A stretch of DNA of 64,000 nucleotides from Amycolatopsis sp. NBRC 101858 (GTDB lineage Bacteria > Actinomycetota > Actinomycetes > Mycobacteriales > Pseudonocardiaceae): assembly GCF_030269325.1 (NCBI RefSeq), contig NZ_BSTD01000002.1, forward strand, positions 496,001-560,000, given 5' to 3'. The translations under genes were made by a program, and so were the position numbers. A model generated the notes under the pieces. The model did no database searches. It saw nothing but the letters and a program-made list of their open reading frames with translations, and was not told where the DNA came from. Positions 55,858 to 64,000 of this stretch are shown piece after piece (the stretch's first letter is position 1; the number at the start of each line of letters is the position of its first letter).

Positions 55858-57486
55858 TTACGCGGTCTCGAACGGCTGGACGTTCGGCTGGAACACCTGC
55901 CCGTTGGCCGGGACCTTGAGGTCGGTCAGGTAGTCCGCCACGGCCTTGTCGACGCCCAGGGCGTCGCCGAGGATGCAGTGGCCGAACGCGTCGACCGACA
56001 GCAGCCGCGAGTTGCCGAGCTCGGCCGCCATCCGCTGGCCGAACTTGTACTGCGTCGCCGGGTCGTAGTAGTTGCTCACCACGACCACCGGGACGTCGGT
56101 CTTGGCCCGCCACGGGCCGCGGTAGACGTCCGGCTTCTTCGCCGGCCACACCGGGCAGCCCGCCGTGTCGGCGAACGCCTGGTAGCGGCCGAAGGTGCGC
56201 GACTCGCGCTCCCACTTCGCGGCGATGTCCGGCACCTGCTCCTGCTTGATCTTGAACGGCTTGTCGGAGCAGTTGACGGCGAAGTACGAGTCGTCACTGG
56301 TGTAGGGGCTGTCCGGGTTCTGGTCGGCCAGGCCCTGCTTGCCGCCGGTGAGCACCTTCAGCGACCTGGCCTGCAGCGTCTGCGCCTGCGCACCCGCCGG
56401 GTGGATCGCGGTGTAGAGCGCCTGCAGGTCCTCGGCCAGGCCGGGGAACGCCGACGGCGAGTACAGGACGCTCGAAACCCCGCCGGTGAACGCGTTGATG
56501 TCCACCGTGCCGCCACCCGGGAGGGTGATCGGCTGCTTGCGGAGGTACTCGCGCAGTTCGTCGAACTTGGCCCGCGGGGTACCGTCGCTGAACGCGCACT
56601 TGGCGCCGGCCTGGTCGCAGCGCTTGAGGAACCCGTCGAGCGAGATCTCGAAGCCCTGCGCGCGTTCCCGGTCGTACTGCACGCCGTCACTGGTGCGCAG
56701 CGCCGGGTCGACGTTGCCGTCGATGACGATCGCGCGCGACTGCTTCGGGAACATCGACGTGTAGGTCGAGCCGATGAGCGTCCCGTAGGAGAAGCCGACG
56801 TAGGTCAGCTTCTGGTCGCCGACCGCCGCGCGCAGCGTGTCGAGGTCGCGCACGACGTCCTTGGTGGACATGTGGTTCAGCAGCGAACCGGCGTTGTTCT
56901 TGCAGAACTTGCCGTAGTCGCGGTAGCTGGCGAGGGTGCCGGAGATCTCGGCGCGGCTCAGCGGCACCGGGATCTGGGCGCCGAAGACCTCGTCGGCGTC
57001 TTCCTGGGTGGTGAAGCAGCGCAGCGGGTTGCTCTGGCCGACCCCGCGCGGGTCGAACCCGACGAGGTCGAAGCGGTCGAGCACCTGCGGCTGGAAGTAG
57101 AACTGGCCGCTGATCGGCATCCGCAGGCCCGAGCCACCGGGGCCGCCGGGGTTGAGGAACAGCGAGCCGACGCGGGTGGCCGGGGTGCGGGCGGCACGCT
57201 TGAGCAGCGCGATGTCGATGGTGCCCAGCGAGGCGTTGTCGTGGTCGATCGGCACGCGGTAGCGGGCGCAGCTGTAGAACTTGACCTGGTCCGCGGGCAC
57301 GCCGGCGAGGGTGTCGCTCGAGCAGGTGCCCCAGTTGACGGCGGCGGTCGCGCCGACGACGGCCGGCTTGGCCACCGCGTCTTCGGCCGCCGCTGCGGTC
57401 CCGGCCGTCCCGGCCAGTCCCACGCCGGCCACGAGCGCCCCCACCAGCGCGAACGACCGCACCCGGCCCTGTGTGGATCTCGGCAA
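55858..57486 (-). CDS. Secreted alpha/beta-hydrolase, tripeptidyl aminopeptidase type
   Basis: Protein of 542 residues. A signal peptide (SFALVGALVAGVGLAGTAGT, cleavage near AAAA-ED) marks it as exported. The oxyanion motif LFLNPGGPGGSG, the Ser elbow VGFSYGTLIG and the C-terminal TAP-like segment with His in AFGHCILG match the Streptomyces tripeptidyl aminopeptidase (SlpD/TAP, S33) family. It releases tripeptides or removes propeptides outside the cell. The start is TTG 57486, with GGAGG seven bases upstream. Four to six Cys could form disulphides. Confidence 0.9.
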   Translation of the reverse strand: MPRSTQGRVRSFALVGALVAGVGLAGTAGTAAAAEDAVAKPAVVGATAAVNWGTCSSDTLAGVPADQVKFYSCARYRVPIDHDNASLGTIDIALLKRAARTPATRVGSLFLNPGGPGGSGLRMPISGQFYFQPQVLDRFDLVGFDPRGVGQSNPLRCFTTQEDADEVFGAQIPVPLSRAEISGTLASYRDYGKFCKNNAGSLLNHMSTKDVVRDLDTLRAAVGDQKLTYVGFSYGTLIGSTYTSMFPKQSRAIVIDGNVDPALRTSDGVQYDRERAQGFEISLDGFLKRCDQAGAKCAFSDGTPRAKFDELREYLRKQPITLPGGGTVDINAFTGGVSSVLYSPSAFPGLAEDLQALYTAIHPAGAQAQTLQARSLKVLTGGKQGLADQNPDSPYTSDDSYFAVNCSDKPFKIKQEQVPDIAAKWERESRTFGRYQAFADTAGCPVWPAKKPDVYRGPWRAKTDVPVVVVSNYYDPATQYKFGQRMAAELGNSRLLSVDAFGHCILGDALGVDKAVADYLTDLKVPANGQVFQPNVQPFETA

Positions 57487-57621
57487 GAGATCTCCTCCCT
57501 AGGTCACGCACATCCCGTGGACGTGCACAGCGCCGCGCGGTCGAGACGTCACGGCGCGTTACCCGGGAGACCCTGGCACAAACCGGTGAATCCCGGCACC
57601 GGCCAAAAGGATGGTGGGAAC

Positions 57622-58098
57622 CTATCGAGCAGGCCGTTTGAGTACGAAAACGGGCAACGGCCGCCCGGCTTCCTCCTGCTCCATCGCGTAGCCCGGCCAG
57701 AACTCCAGCAGCTCCGCCCACATCGCCGCGTACTCCTCGCCGGTCAGCTCGCGGGCCGCCACCTCGGCCGCCCGCCCGCCGATGGCCACCTCCGCCCGCG
57801 GGTTCGCGCGGAGGTTCAACGCCCACGCCGGGTCGTTCGGGCGGCCCCAGTTGGACGCCGTCAGCACCAAGTCGTCGCCGTGCGGGAAGTAGAGCAGGTT
57901 CGTGCTCCGGGGCAGCCCGCTCTTGCGGCCGGTCGTCGTGAGGCGCAGCGACGGCAGCCCGGCGAGCGCCACGAGGCTCACCCGGCCGCCGAACGCCTTG
58001 TGCAGTTTCTTGTCCGCCCACACGACGAACCCGGCCGTGCGCATCAGCCACGGCTTGGTGCCGACGGCCCGGGCGAGTGCCCGGAGAGGATTAGCCAC
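57622..58098 (-). CDS. Deazaflavin (F420)-dependent nitroreductase family protein
   Basis: Protein of 158 residues of the DDN family. It contains the F420-binding split beta-barrel pattern LTTTGRKSGLPRSTNLLYFPHGDDLVLTASNWGRP and the NLRANPRAEVAI strand. Ddn and its relatives use F420H2 to reduce menaquinone or xenobiotics. GTG 58098 has CAAGAT six bases upstream inside the 3' end of egtD, and its first eight bases overlap the egtD stop, so it may be read with the ergothioneine operon or from its own start. Confidence 0.9.
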   Translation of the reverse strand: MANPLRALARAVGTKPWLMRTAGFVVWADKKLHKAFGGRVSLVALAGLPSLRLTTTGRKSGLPRSTNLLYFPHGDDLVLTASNWGRPNDPAWALNLRANPRAEVAIGGRAAEVAARELTGEEYAAMWAELLEFWPGYAMEQEEAGRPLPVFVLKRPAR

Positions 58099-59068
58099 GC
58101 ACAGATCTTGCCAGGCTCACCCCGAACCGCTGCTGCGAGTCGGTCCACCAGCGGTCGAGCACGAACCCGGCCGCGGCCAGCTCCGCTTCGACGCCACTCG
58201 GGCGGAACTTCGCCGAGATCTCCGTGCGGACGTGCTCCCCCTCGGCGAACTCCACCGTGAGGTCCGCGCCCGGGATCCGGACCGTGAGCGCGCGCCGAGC
58301 GCGCAGCCGCATCTCGATCCACTCGTTCTCCGCGTCCCAGTGCGAGACGTGCTCGAACTCGTCGAGGTCGAAGTTCGCGCCGAGCCGCGCGTTGATCACC
58401 CGCAGCACGTTCTTGTTGAACTCGCCCGTGACGCCGGCCGCGTCGTCGTAGGCGCGCTCCAGGATGCCCGGGTCCTTGACCAGGTCGGTGCCGAGCAGCA
58501 GCCACTCCCCCTCGTCGAGCACTTCCCGCACCGACCGCAGGAAGACCGCGCGCTCGGCGGGCAGGAAGTTGCCGATCGTGCCGCCGAGGAACGCCACCAC
58601 CCGCGGCTGGCCGCCGGGCAGCAGGTCGAGGTGCTGGGTGAAGTCGCCGACGACCCCGCGCACGGTGAGTCCCGGGTAGTCCTTCGAGATCGCCTCGGCG
58701 GCCTCGGCGAGCGCGGACTCGGACACGTCCAGCGGCACGAACGCCTCCAGCGTCCCGTGCCCGGTGAGCGCGTCGAGCAGCAGCCGGGTCTTCTCGCTCG
58801 ACCCGGACCCGAGCTCGACGAGCGTGTGCGCGCCGGTCAGCTCCGCGACGTCACCGGCGTGCCCGGCCAGCACCTCGCGCTCGCTGCGGGTCGGGTAGTA
58901 CTCCGGCAGCTGGGTGATCTTCTCGAAGAGCTCACTGCCTTCGGCGTCGTAGAACCACTTGGGCGGCAGCCACTTCCGCTCGGCAGTCAGCCCGGCGACG
59001 ACGTCCGCGCGCAGTTCCGCGGTGACGGCGTCGCCGGAACGGTGGTGGTCCAGATCGACTTCGGTCAT
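58091..59068 (-). CDS. egtD: L-histidine N-alpha-methyltransferase
   Basis: Trimethylates histidine to hercynine with SAM, the first committed step of ergothioneine synthesis. The 325-residue protein shows YDAEGSELFEKITQLPEYYPTRSE (substrate pocket), VELGSGSSEKTRLLLDAL (SAM motif I) and FLGGTIGNF. Its ATG overlaps the egtC stop by four bases. It is the last gene of egtABCD. Confidence 0.97.
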   Translation of the reverse strand: MTEVDLDHHRSGDAVTAELRADVVAGLTAERKWLPPKWFYDAEGSELFEKITQLPEYYPTRSEREVLAGHAGDVAELTGAHTLVELGSGSSEKTRLLLDALTGHGTLEAFVPLDVSESALAEAAEAISKDYPGLTVRGVVGDFTQHLDLLPGGQPRVVAFLGGTIGNFLPAERAVFLRSVREVLDEGEWLLLGTDLVKDPGILERAYDDAAGVTGEFNKNVLRVINARLGANFDLDEFEHVSHWDAENEWIEMRLRARRALTVRIPGADLTVEFAEGEHVRTEISAKFRPSGVEAELAAAGFVLDRWWTDSQQRFGVSLARSVRG

Positions 59069-59826
59069 GACAGGGTGCCTTCCAGGGTCAGGGGAAGCAG
59101 GTCGACGCCGGCCGCGGTGGCGCGCACGGCGTGGTGGTCCGGGACGGGTTTCCAGCGCGGATCGCCGTCCAGGGGTTCGGACGCCAGCAGCACGCCCGCC
59201 GGGGTCTCCAGCAGGGACAGCGCGTGCGTCCAGGCGGTACCGATCAGCGTTTCGCCGTCGGTGAGCAGGAAGTTGAGCCGGGAGCCGGGCGCGGCCGCCT
59301 CGACGGCGGCGCTCAGCTCCGCCACCGCCGTCAGCGGGTCCTCCCCCGCCGCCAGGCGGGCCCGCAGCAGGGCCCAGAGCACCGCCGAGTCCGTCGGCGC
59401 CTCCAGGGTCAGCAGTTCGGTGACGGGCAGGGTCTTGGCCGCTTCGGCCAGCGAGTCCGGCCAGCCGCGGACGACGCCGTTGTGGCTGAACAGCCAGCGC
59501 CCCGCGGTGAACGGCGCCGCGGCCGCTTCGGTCACCGGCATGCCGGTGGTGCCGTTGCGGACCGCGGCGACGAACGCGCCCGAGGTCACCGACGCGGCCA
59601 GCGGCGGCAGCGTCTCATCTGTCCACAGTGGAGTGGACCGCCGGTGCCGGAGCGGCTCGGAGCCCGGGCCGGGGTACCACCCCAGCCCGAACCCGTCGGC
59701 GTTGACCGAGCCGCCCCCGCGCATGTCCGCCGGCGCGTAGGACTGCACCAGCAGGGAATGCGGCGCGCGAAAGACCGCCTCGGCGGGCGAAAGCGGCTCG
59801 CCGAGGTAGGCGATGTGCCTGCACAT
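59065..59826 (-). CDS. egtC: Gamma-glutamyl-hercynylcysteine S-oxide amidohydrolase
   Basis: Class II glutamine amidotransferase-like hydrolase of 253 residues that removes glutamate in ergothioneine synthesis. The N-terminal MCRHIAYLG gives the Cys nucleophile after Met removal. LFSHNGVVRGW and DSAVLWALL are family landmarks. ATG 59826 is required to expose Cys2. It lies five bases after egtB and overlaps egtD. Confidence 0.96.
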   Translation of the reverse strand: MCRHIAYLGEPLSPAEAVFRAPHSLLVQSYAPADMRGGGSVNADGFGLGWYPGPGSEPLRHRRSTPLWTDETLPPLAASVTSGAFVAAVRNGTTGMPVTEAAAAPFTAGRWLFSHNGVVRGWPDSLAEAAKTLPVTELLTLEAPTDSAVLWALLRARLAAGEDPLTAVAELSAAVEAAAPGSRLNFLLTDGETLIGTAWTHALSLLETPAGVLLASEPLDGDPRWKPVPDHHAVRATAAGVDLLPLTLEGTLS

Positions 59827-59831
59827 GGCGC

Positions 59832-61169
59832 CTAGCCCACCTCGCCGGGTGCCGCGTCGCGGGCGGTGCGGAAGCCGGCGAAGATCTGCCGCCGGATCGG
59901 GTAGTCCCAGTTGCGGAACGTGCCCCGGATCGCCGCCGAGTCGGTGCCGAACGAGCCGCCGCGCAGCACCTTGTACTCCGGGCCGAAGAACACCTCGGAG
60001 TACTCCCGGTACGGGAACGGCGCGAAGCCCGGGTAGCCGTGGAAGTCCGTGCTCGTCCACTCCCAGACGTCGCCGATCAGCTGGTGCACGCCGGTCGGCG
60101 ACGCGCCGGCCGGGTACGCCCCCGCGGGCGCCGGACGCAGGTGGCGCTGGCCGAGGTTGGCGTGCTCGGCCGACGGCTCCTCGTCACCCCACGGGAACCG
60201 CCGCGAGCGGCCGGTGGCCGGGTCGAACCGGGCGGCCTTCTCCCACTCGGCCTCGGTCGGCAGCCGCCGCCCGGCCCAGGCCGCGTACGCCTCGGCTTCG
60301 TAGTAGGAGACGTGCACGACCGGCTCGTCGGCCGTGATGCGCTCGTGGACGCCGAACCGGGTCCGCCACCAGCCGTCCTGCTCCCGGTTCCAGAAGCGCG
60401 GTGCGCTGATGCCGTTCTCGGTCCGGTAGGCCCAGCCGCCCGGGCTCCACCACTGCTCGTCGTCGTAGCCGCCACTGTCGAGGAACTCGGCGTAGGCCCC
60501 GCACGTCACCGGGGTCGTGTCCAGCCAGAACGCCTCGACGGCGAGCTCGTGCGCCGGGCGCTCGTTGTCCAGCGCCCACGGCTCGGCCGAGGTGCCCATC
60601 GTGAACGCGCCGCCCGGCACGAGGACCTCCGCCGGGAGGGCACCCGACCGGGCGGGCGGCGGCTCGGGCGCGTGCAGCACCGGGTCGCCCTTGCGCAGCT
60701 GGTGGGTGGCCAGCATGGTTTCGTCGTGCTGCTGCTCGTGCTGGGTGATCATGCCGAACGCGAAGGCCTGCTCGGTCAGCCGCCGGCCCTCCATCGGCGC
60801 GTGTTCCAGCACGTCGAACGCCTTTTCGCGGACCTGCTTGACGTACGCACGCGCCTCGGCCGGGCCGAGCAGCGGCAGCTCCGGCCGGTCGGCGCGGGCG
60901 TGCTGGAACGCGTCGTAGATGTCGTCGATGTCCGGCCGCAGCGGCTCCCGGCCGCCGACGTCGCGGACCAGCCACAGCTCCTCCTGGACGCCGATGTGCG
61001 CCAGGTCCCAGACCAGCGGCGACATCAGCTTGGAGTGCTGGCGGACCAGGTCTTCGTCGTCGACCGCGTCGGTCAGCGCGACACTGCGCGCGCGGGCCCG
61101 GGTCAGGGCTTCGGCGGCCCGGGCGCGCAGGTCCTGCGCGCTCAGGTCACCCAGTGCTTCCGTGCTCAT
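59832..61169 (-). CDS. egtB: Hercynine oxygenase (sulfoxide synthase)
   Basis: Non-haem iron enzyme of 445 residues that joins hercynine with gamma-glutamylcysteine using O2. The N-terminal DinB-like domain has the iron ligands in LVWDLAHIG and HEQQHDET (the HX3HXE-type set with a distant His). The C-terminal FGE-sulfatase domain (GGAFTMGTS ... LRGGSFGTD ... GFR) follows. GAGGAG six bases before ATG 61169. Its start overlaps the egtA stop (ATGA). Confidence 0.96.
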   Translation of the reverse strand: MSTEALGDLSAQDLRARAAEALTRARARSVALTDAVDDEDLVRQHSKLMSPLVWDLAHIGVQEELWLVRDVGGREPLRPDIDDIYDAFQHARADRPELPLLGPAEARAYVKQVREKAFDVLEHAPMEGRRLTEQAFAFGMITQHEQQHDETMLATHQLRKGDPVLHAPEPPPARSGALPAEVLVPGGAFTMGTSAEPWALDNERPAHELAVEAFWLDTTPVTCGAYAEFLDSGGYDDEQWWSPGGWAYRTENGISAPRFWNREQDGWWRTRFGVHERITADEPVVHVSYYEAEAYAAWAGRRLPTEAEWEKAARFDPATGRSRRFPWGDEEPSAEHANLGQRHLRPAPAGAYPAGASPTGVHQLIGDVWEWTSTDFHGYPGFAPFPYREYSEVFFGPEYKVLRGGSFGTDSAAIRGTFRNWDYPIRRQIFAGFRTARDAAPGEVG

Positions 61170-62434
61170 GCTCGGCTCCTCGATCGGTACGCGCGCCCCT
61201 GCACGCTCTTGCTGATCTCGGCGATCGACTCCTCCGCCAGCCCGGTGGCACCCAGCTCGGCACAGCCGAGGTCGGCCAGTGCCGCCGCGGCCGCCGCCAG
61301 CTCCGGATCCGCCAGGCCACGCCGCGCCGCCGTGGTCCAGCGGTCGGCGACCGGTGCGCAGAGGTCGCGCACCTGCTCCACAGTGGACGGACGGGCGAGC
61401 AGCGCGGCGACCAGGGCCACCGGTGCCAGCCATTCGCCGGGCGGCTGCGCGTCGAGGTACCGGATCTCCAGGTACCCCTGCGGGCGGACCGGGGTGAACA
61501 TCGTGGTGAGGTGGTAGTCGAGGTCCGCCACCGTCGGCCTCGGCAGCAGGGACGCCGCGCCCCGGCCGTCGATCCAGTCGGCGAACGTCAGCCCCTCCGG
61601 CGCGTCCCACGGCCGGTCCGGCCGGGGCAGGACCATCAGCGGGGTGTCCATCATCCGCGTGGCCCACTCCGCCGCCGGCTCGCCCGCCACGGCCGCCGTG
61701 CGCGTGCGCACCGGCTCCGTGTCGTGCACCGCGAGCCAGCGGGCGGACGCCAGCCCCGTGTCGCGCCCGGCGTGGACGCGGGAGTTGGCGAAGAGGGCGA
61801 GCAGCGGCGGGCCCATGGCGTGCGCGGCCGACCACCGGGCGGCGTGGTGCTCGGCCTCCCCGGCGTCGAGGCACACCTGCAGGCCGGCGGTGCTGCACAT
61901 CATGGTGATGCCGCCGGGCCCGATCGGCGCGAACCGGCTCTCCATCGCCGCGTAGCGCGGCGTGTGCAGGATCCGCCGGGGCGGCCGGTGGGCGTCGATG
62001 CCCGATTCGCCCAGCACGAGGCCGTGCCGGGCGAGGCGGTCACGCAGGTGGTGGAGGTCGGCCGTGACCACTGCGTCGAGGTCGCGCAGGGAGGCCTGGG
62101 GAAGAGCGGAGATTTCGACCTGGCACCCGGGCTCGAGGCTCACTGGTGAACCTGCCGGGAGCGGTGCAGCGGGGCTGTCGGGGCGGAGGGTCCGCGGGGT
62201 GTGCGGGCCCAGCGCCGTGGCGAGGAGGTCGGGATCGAGCGATCTGGCCGGGTCGTCGGCGTGGTGCACGGTGAACTCCAGCTCGACGCCGATCAGGCGC
62301 GGTGGGCCGTGCTTGAAGCACACCGATGCCACGTACGCCTCCCCCGCCGCGCGGTCCGCCAGGACCCGCGCGGTGCGGTTCGACGCACTTCCCGACTTCT
62401 CGGGAAAGTCGTGCACCGTAGACGCTTCTGTCAT
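61166..62434 (-). CDS. egtA: Glutamate-cysteine ligase of ergothioneine synthesis
   Basis: Makes gamma-glutamylcysteine, the sulphur donor for EgtB. The 422-residue GCS2-type protein has GVELEFTVHHAD (the conserved GxExE motif), SLEPGCQVEIS and MMCSTAGLQVCLDAG. It is the first gene of egtABCD. The ATG at 62434 is preceded by AAGGA, and a promoter lies just upstream. Confidence 0.95.
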   Translation of the reverse strand: MTEASTVHDFPEKSGSASNRTARVLADRAAGEAYVASVCFKHGPPRLIGVELEFTVHHADDPARSLDPDLLATALGPHTPRTLRPDSPAAPLPAGSPVSLEPGCQVEISALPQASLRDLDAVVTADLHHLRDRLARHGLVLGESGIDAHRPPRRILHTPRYAAMESRFAPIGPGGITMMCSTAGLQVCLDAGEAEHHAARWSAAHAMGPPLLALFANSRVHAGRDTGLASARWLAVHDTEPVRTRTAAVAGEPAAEWATRMMDTPLMVLPRPDRPWDAPEGLTFADWIDGRGAASLLPRPTVADLDYHLTTMFTPVRPQGYLEIRYLDAQPPGEWLAPVALVAALLARPSTVEQVRDLCAPVADRWTTAARRGLADPELAAAAAALADLGCAELGATGLAEESIAEISKSVQGRAYRSRSRA

Positions 62435-62474
62435 GTCCGTCCTTGTTCCGGGTGGTGGAACTTCTTGACTTCGG

Positions 62475-62503
62475 ACGCTACACGCGGGGTACGACAAAAT
62501 CAG
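62475..62503 (-). promoter_or_regulatory. egtA promoter
   Basis: CTGATT (62498-62503) and TAGCGT (62475-62480), 17 bases apart on the minus strand, give a start near 62468 and a leader of about 34 bases with its own ribosome binding site. It separates the egt operon from the upstream LysR gene. Confidence 0.55.
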
Positions 62504-62554
62504 GCCGGATCTTGCGCAGCGGGACCGGTTCACCACTCCGTAAGAAGTCCCGGA

Positions 62555-63481
62555 TCAGGGCAAAGCGGATTCGGTGCCCAGCCCCAGCTCGGCCGCCGAG
62601 GCCCGGACGGCGTCGATCACCAGGTGCAGCGCCGGCCGCCGGAACGCGGTGCGCCGGTAGGCGATCGACACCGTCCGCAGCAGGGGCGTGGTGAGCGCGA
62701 CGACGTCGATCCCGGGCGGCCGCAGCAGCCGCAGGCCCAGGTCGGAAACCAGGGTGACGCCGAGCCCGGCCCCCACCATCGCCATCGCCGTGGACTGCTC
62801 TTCGACCTCGTGGTTGATCTTCGGGGAGAAGCCGTGGCGCCGGCAGGCCGTGCGCATCGCCCGGCCGAAGTGCGACTTCGGGCTGGCCAGGATCCACGGG
62901 TGCTCGGCGAGGTCGTCCAGGGAGGCCGACCCCGACGGGACCGCGCCCCGCGGCACGGCGGCGTGCAGCCGCTCGACGGCGACGACCGCGCGTTCCAGCC
63001 CGGCGTCCCACGCCGTCGGCGTGTCGGAGTAGTCGATGACGAACGAAAGGTCGAGCGTGCCGTCGCGGACGGCTTCGGCGGTGTCCTCCGGCGCCAGCTC
63101 GCGGGTGCGCACCTCGATGCCGGGGTGCTCGCCGGCCAGGGCGGTCAGCGCCGTCGGGAGCAGCCCGGAGGCCACTGACGCCCACACGCCGGCCACCAGC
63201 CGGACCGTGCGGGCCTCCTGGGCCTCCTCCAGGGCGAGCGTCGCGCGCTCCACCGAGCCGAGGATCTCCTCCGCGTGCTCGGTCAGCAGCTTGCCCAGCT
63301 CGGTCAGCTGGACGCGCCGCCCGAGCCGTTCGAACAGCTTGGCTCCCACGTCCCGTTCCAGCTGCGCAAGCTGCTGCGACACCGCCGAAGCGGTGTAGTG
63401 CAGGGCCGCCGCGGCTGCGGTGACGGTGCCTCGGCGCTGCAGCTCGCGGAGCATCCTCAACCGATGCAACGAAAGCTCCAT
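62555..63481 (-). CDS. LysR-type regulator
   Basis: Protein of 308 residues. The N-terminal winged helix (LHRLRMLRELQRRGTVTAAAAALHYTASAVSQQLAQLE) and the periplasmic-binding-like effector domain from about residue 90 define the family. ATG 63481 has TAGGTT six bases upstream (63488-63493), a leaderless start. It is divergent from a Glu/Leu-type dehydrogenase gene, a common setting for control of that enzyme, and is also directly upstream of egtA on the same strand. The ArgP/IciA-like subtype is likely. Confidence 0.9.
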   Translation of the reverse strand: MELSLHRLRMLRELQRRGTVTAAAAALHYTASAVSQQLAQLERDVGAKLFERLGRRVQLTELGKLLTEHAEEILGSVERATLALEEAQEARTVRLVAGVWASVASGLLPTALTALAGEHPGIEVRTRELAPEDTAEAVRDGTLDLSFVIDYSDTPTAWDAGLERAVVAVERLHAAVPRGAVPSGSASLDDLAEHPWILASPKSHFGRAMRTACRRHGFSPKINHEVEEQSTAMAMVGAGLGVTLVSDLGLRLLRPPGIDVVALTTPLLRTVSIAYRRTAFRRPALHLVIDAVRASAAELGLGTESALP

Positions 63482-63601
63482 GCACCAAACCTAAACGAGA
63501 TCGTGCAGCAGCGTTAAATGGACGCGAGGGCCACCCGGGGCGCACGCTCGGTGGGGCGGTCGCCGGACCGCCCCGGACTTCCCTGGAGGTGAGTGGCCCT
63601 G

Positions 63602-64000
63602 ATGACCCCGCGCAATGCCGAGCCGCTGATGCGACTGACCTGGACCGACCCCATCACCGGCGCCAACGGCTACCTGGTCGTGCACAGCCTGGTCTCCGGC
63701 GTCGCCACCGGCGGCACCCGGATGCGGGCGGGCTGCACGATGAGCGAGGTAGAAGACCTCGCCCGGGGCATGGCCAACAAGACCGCGACCTTCAACCTGC
63801 CGGTCGGCGGGGCGAAGGGCGGCATCGACTTCGACCCGAAGGACCCGCGGGCGTTCGGCGTGCTGAAGCGGTTCTGCGCGTTCCTGCGGCCCTGGCTCGA
63901 CGCGCACTGGGTGACCGCCGAGGACCTCGGCGTGCCCCAGCACCTGATCGACGAGGTGTTCGCCGAGCTCGGGCTCGAGCAGTCGTACCACGCGGCGATC
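63602..64000 (+). CDS. Glu/Leu/Phe/Val dehydrogenase, N-terminal part
   Basis: The frame runs off the right edge after 133 residues. GGTRMRAGCTMSEVEDLARGMANK and FNLPVGGAKGGIDFDPKD, with the catalytic Lys in GGAKGG, identify the ELFV dehydrogenase N-terminal domain, which deaminates an amino acid with NAD. The short N-terminus resembles leucine/valine dehydrogenases more than the glutamate enzyme. ATG 63602 has AGGTGA nine bases upstream; GTG 63593 is an alternative with GGAGG only three bases away. Confidence 0.88.
   Translation, partial: MTPRNAEPLMRLTWTDPITGANGYLVVHSLVSGVATGGTRMRAGCTMSEVEDLARGMANKTATFNLPVGGAKGGIDFDPKDPRAFGVLKRFCAFLRPWLDAHWVTAEDLGVPQHLIDEVFAELGLEQSYHAAI

Noticed and set aside
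63482..63601. LysR operator between the LysR and dehydrogenase genes
   Set aside because: TAAACG and CGTTAA face each other across 14 bases, but the match is partial and no T-N11-A site stands out.

Overview
The window is high-GC actinobacterial chromosome. It encodes a proteasome-activating ATPase (Arc/Mpa), mycothiol synthesis (mshC), ergothioneine synthesis (egtABCD), an InhA-type enoyl reductase, a RipA-like cell-wall hydrolase and a Mycobacterium-like gene order, with no plasmid or phage backbone. The InhA substrate loop is about ten residues shorter than the mycobacterial one, and no mycolate gene is seen. A Pseudonocardiales genome such as Amycolatopsis fits best; the genus is an inference.

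Layout. 1-16902 follows the M. tuberculosis Rv2115c-Rv2125 neighbourhood: proteasome ATPase, tRNA m1A58 methyltransferase, RecB-like nuclease, hisG/hisE, metH and PAC2. Added genes are two Pro/Gly/Gln-rich or Ser/Pro-rich envelope proteins, a pentapeptide protein, a Rip3-like protease, a thioesterase, an orphan ParA and an Ada-AlkA/Ogt alkylation-repair pair. 16907-32297 is accessory: a phosphotriesterase-like enzyme divergent from a CGNR regulator, a metallophosphoesterase, MFS/HTH and MarR genes, an ABC-F ATPase with a long leader, mshC, a TipAL-like MerR regulator, a STAND/TPR protein and an AAA+/VWA pair. 32388-52477 matches the hemZ-inhA-fabG1 ... moxR1-ripA-acn neighbourhood (Rv1485-Rv1475c), interrupted by a TetR/MFS pair and by a block (37027-43050) holding an MHS permease, a two-component system, a TAXI binding lipoprotein, a thioesterase, TrmL and a membrane protein. 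That block ends in an 80-bp duplication. 52551-63481 holds hydrolases, MgtC with a possible leader peptide, a secreted tripeptidyl aminopeptidase-type enzyme and the ergothioneine operon. The window ends inside a Glu/Leu-type dehydrogenase.

Regulation stands out more than any single gene. At least sixteen genes show a TANNNT hexamer six or seven bases before their start codon, the signature of leaderless transcripts. Several divergent gaps carry perfect palindromes: a 7-bp-arm operator covering both -10 elements of the phosphotriesterase/CGNR pair, a 17-bp-arm double operator at the hydrolase/TetR pair, a 19-bp-spacer MerR promoter, and a site upstream of acn that matches the AcnR motif known from Corynebacterium. 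The gap before the RecB-like gene holds a strict 21-bp repeat array whose two halves are inverted copies. No biosynthetic gene cluster, CRISPR array, rRNA or tRNA gene was seen.
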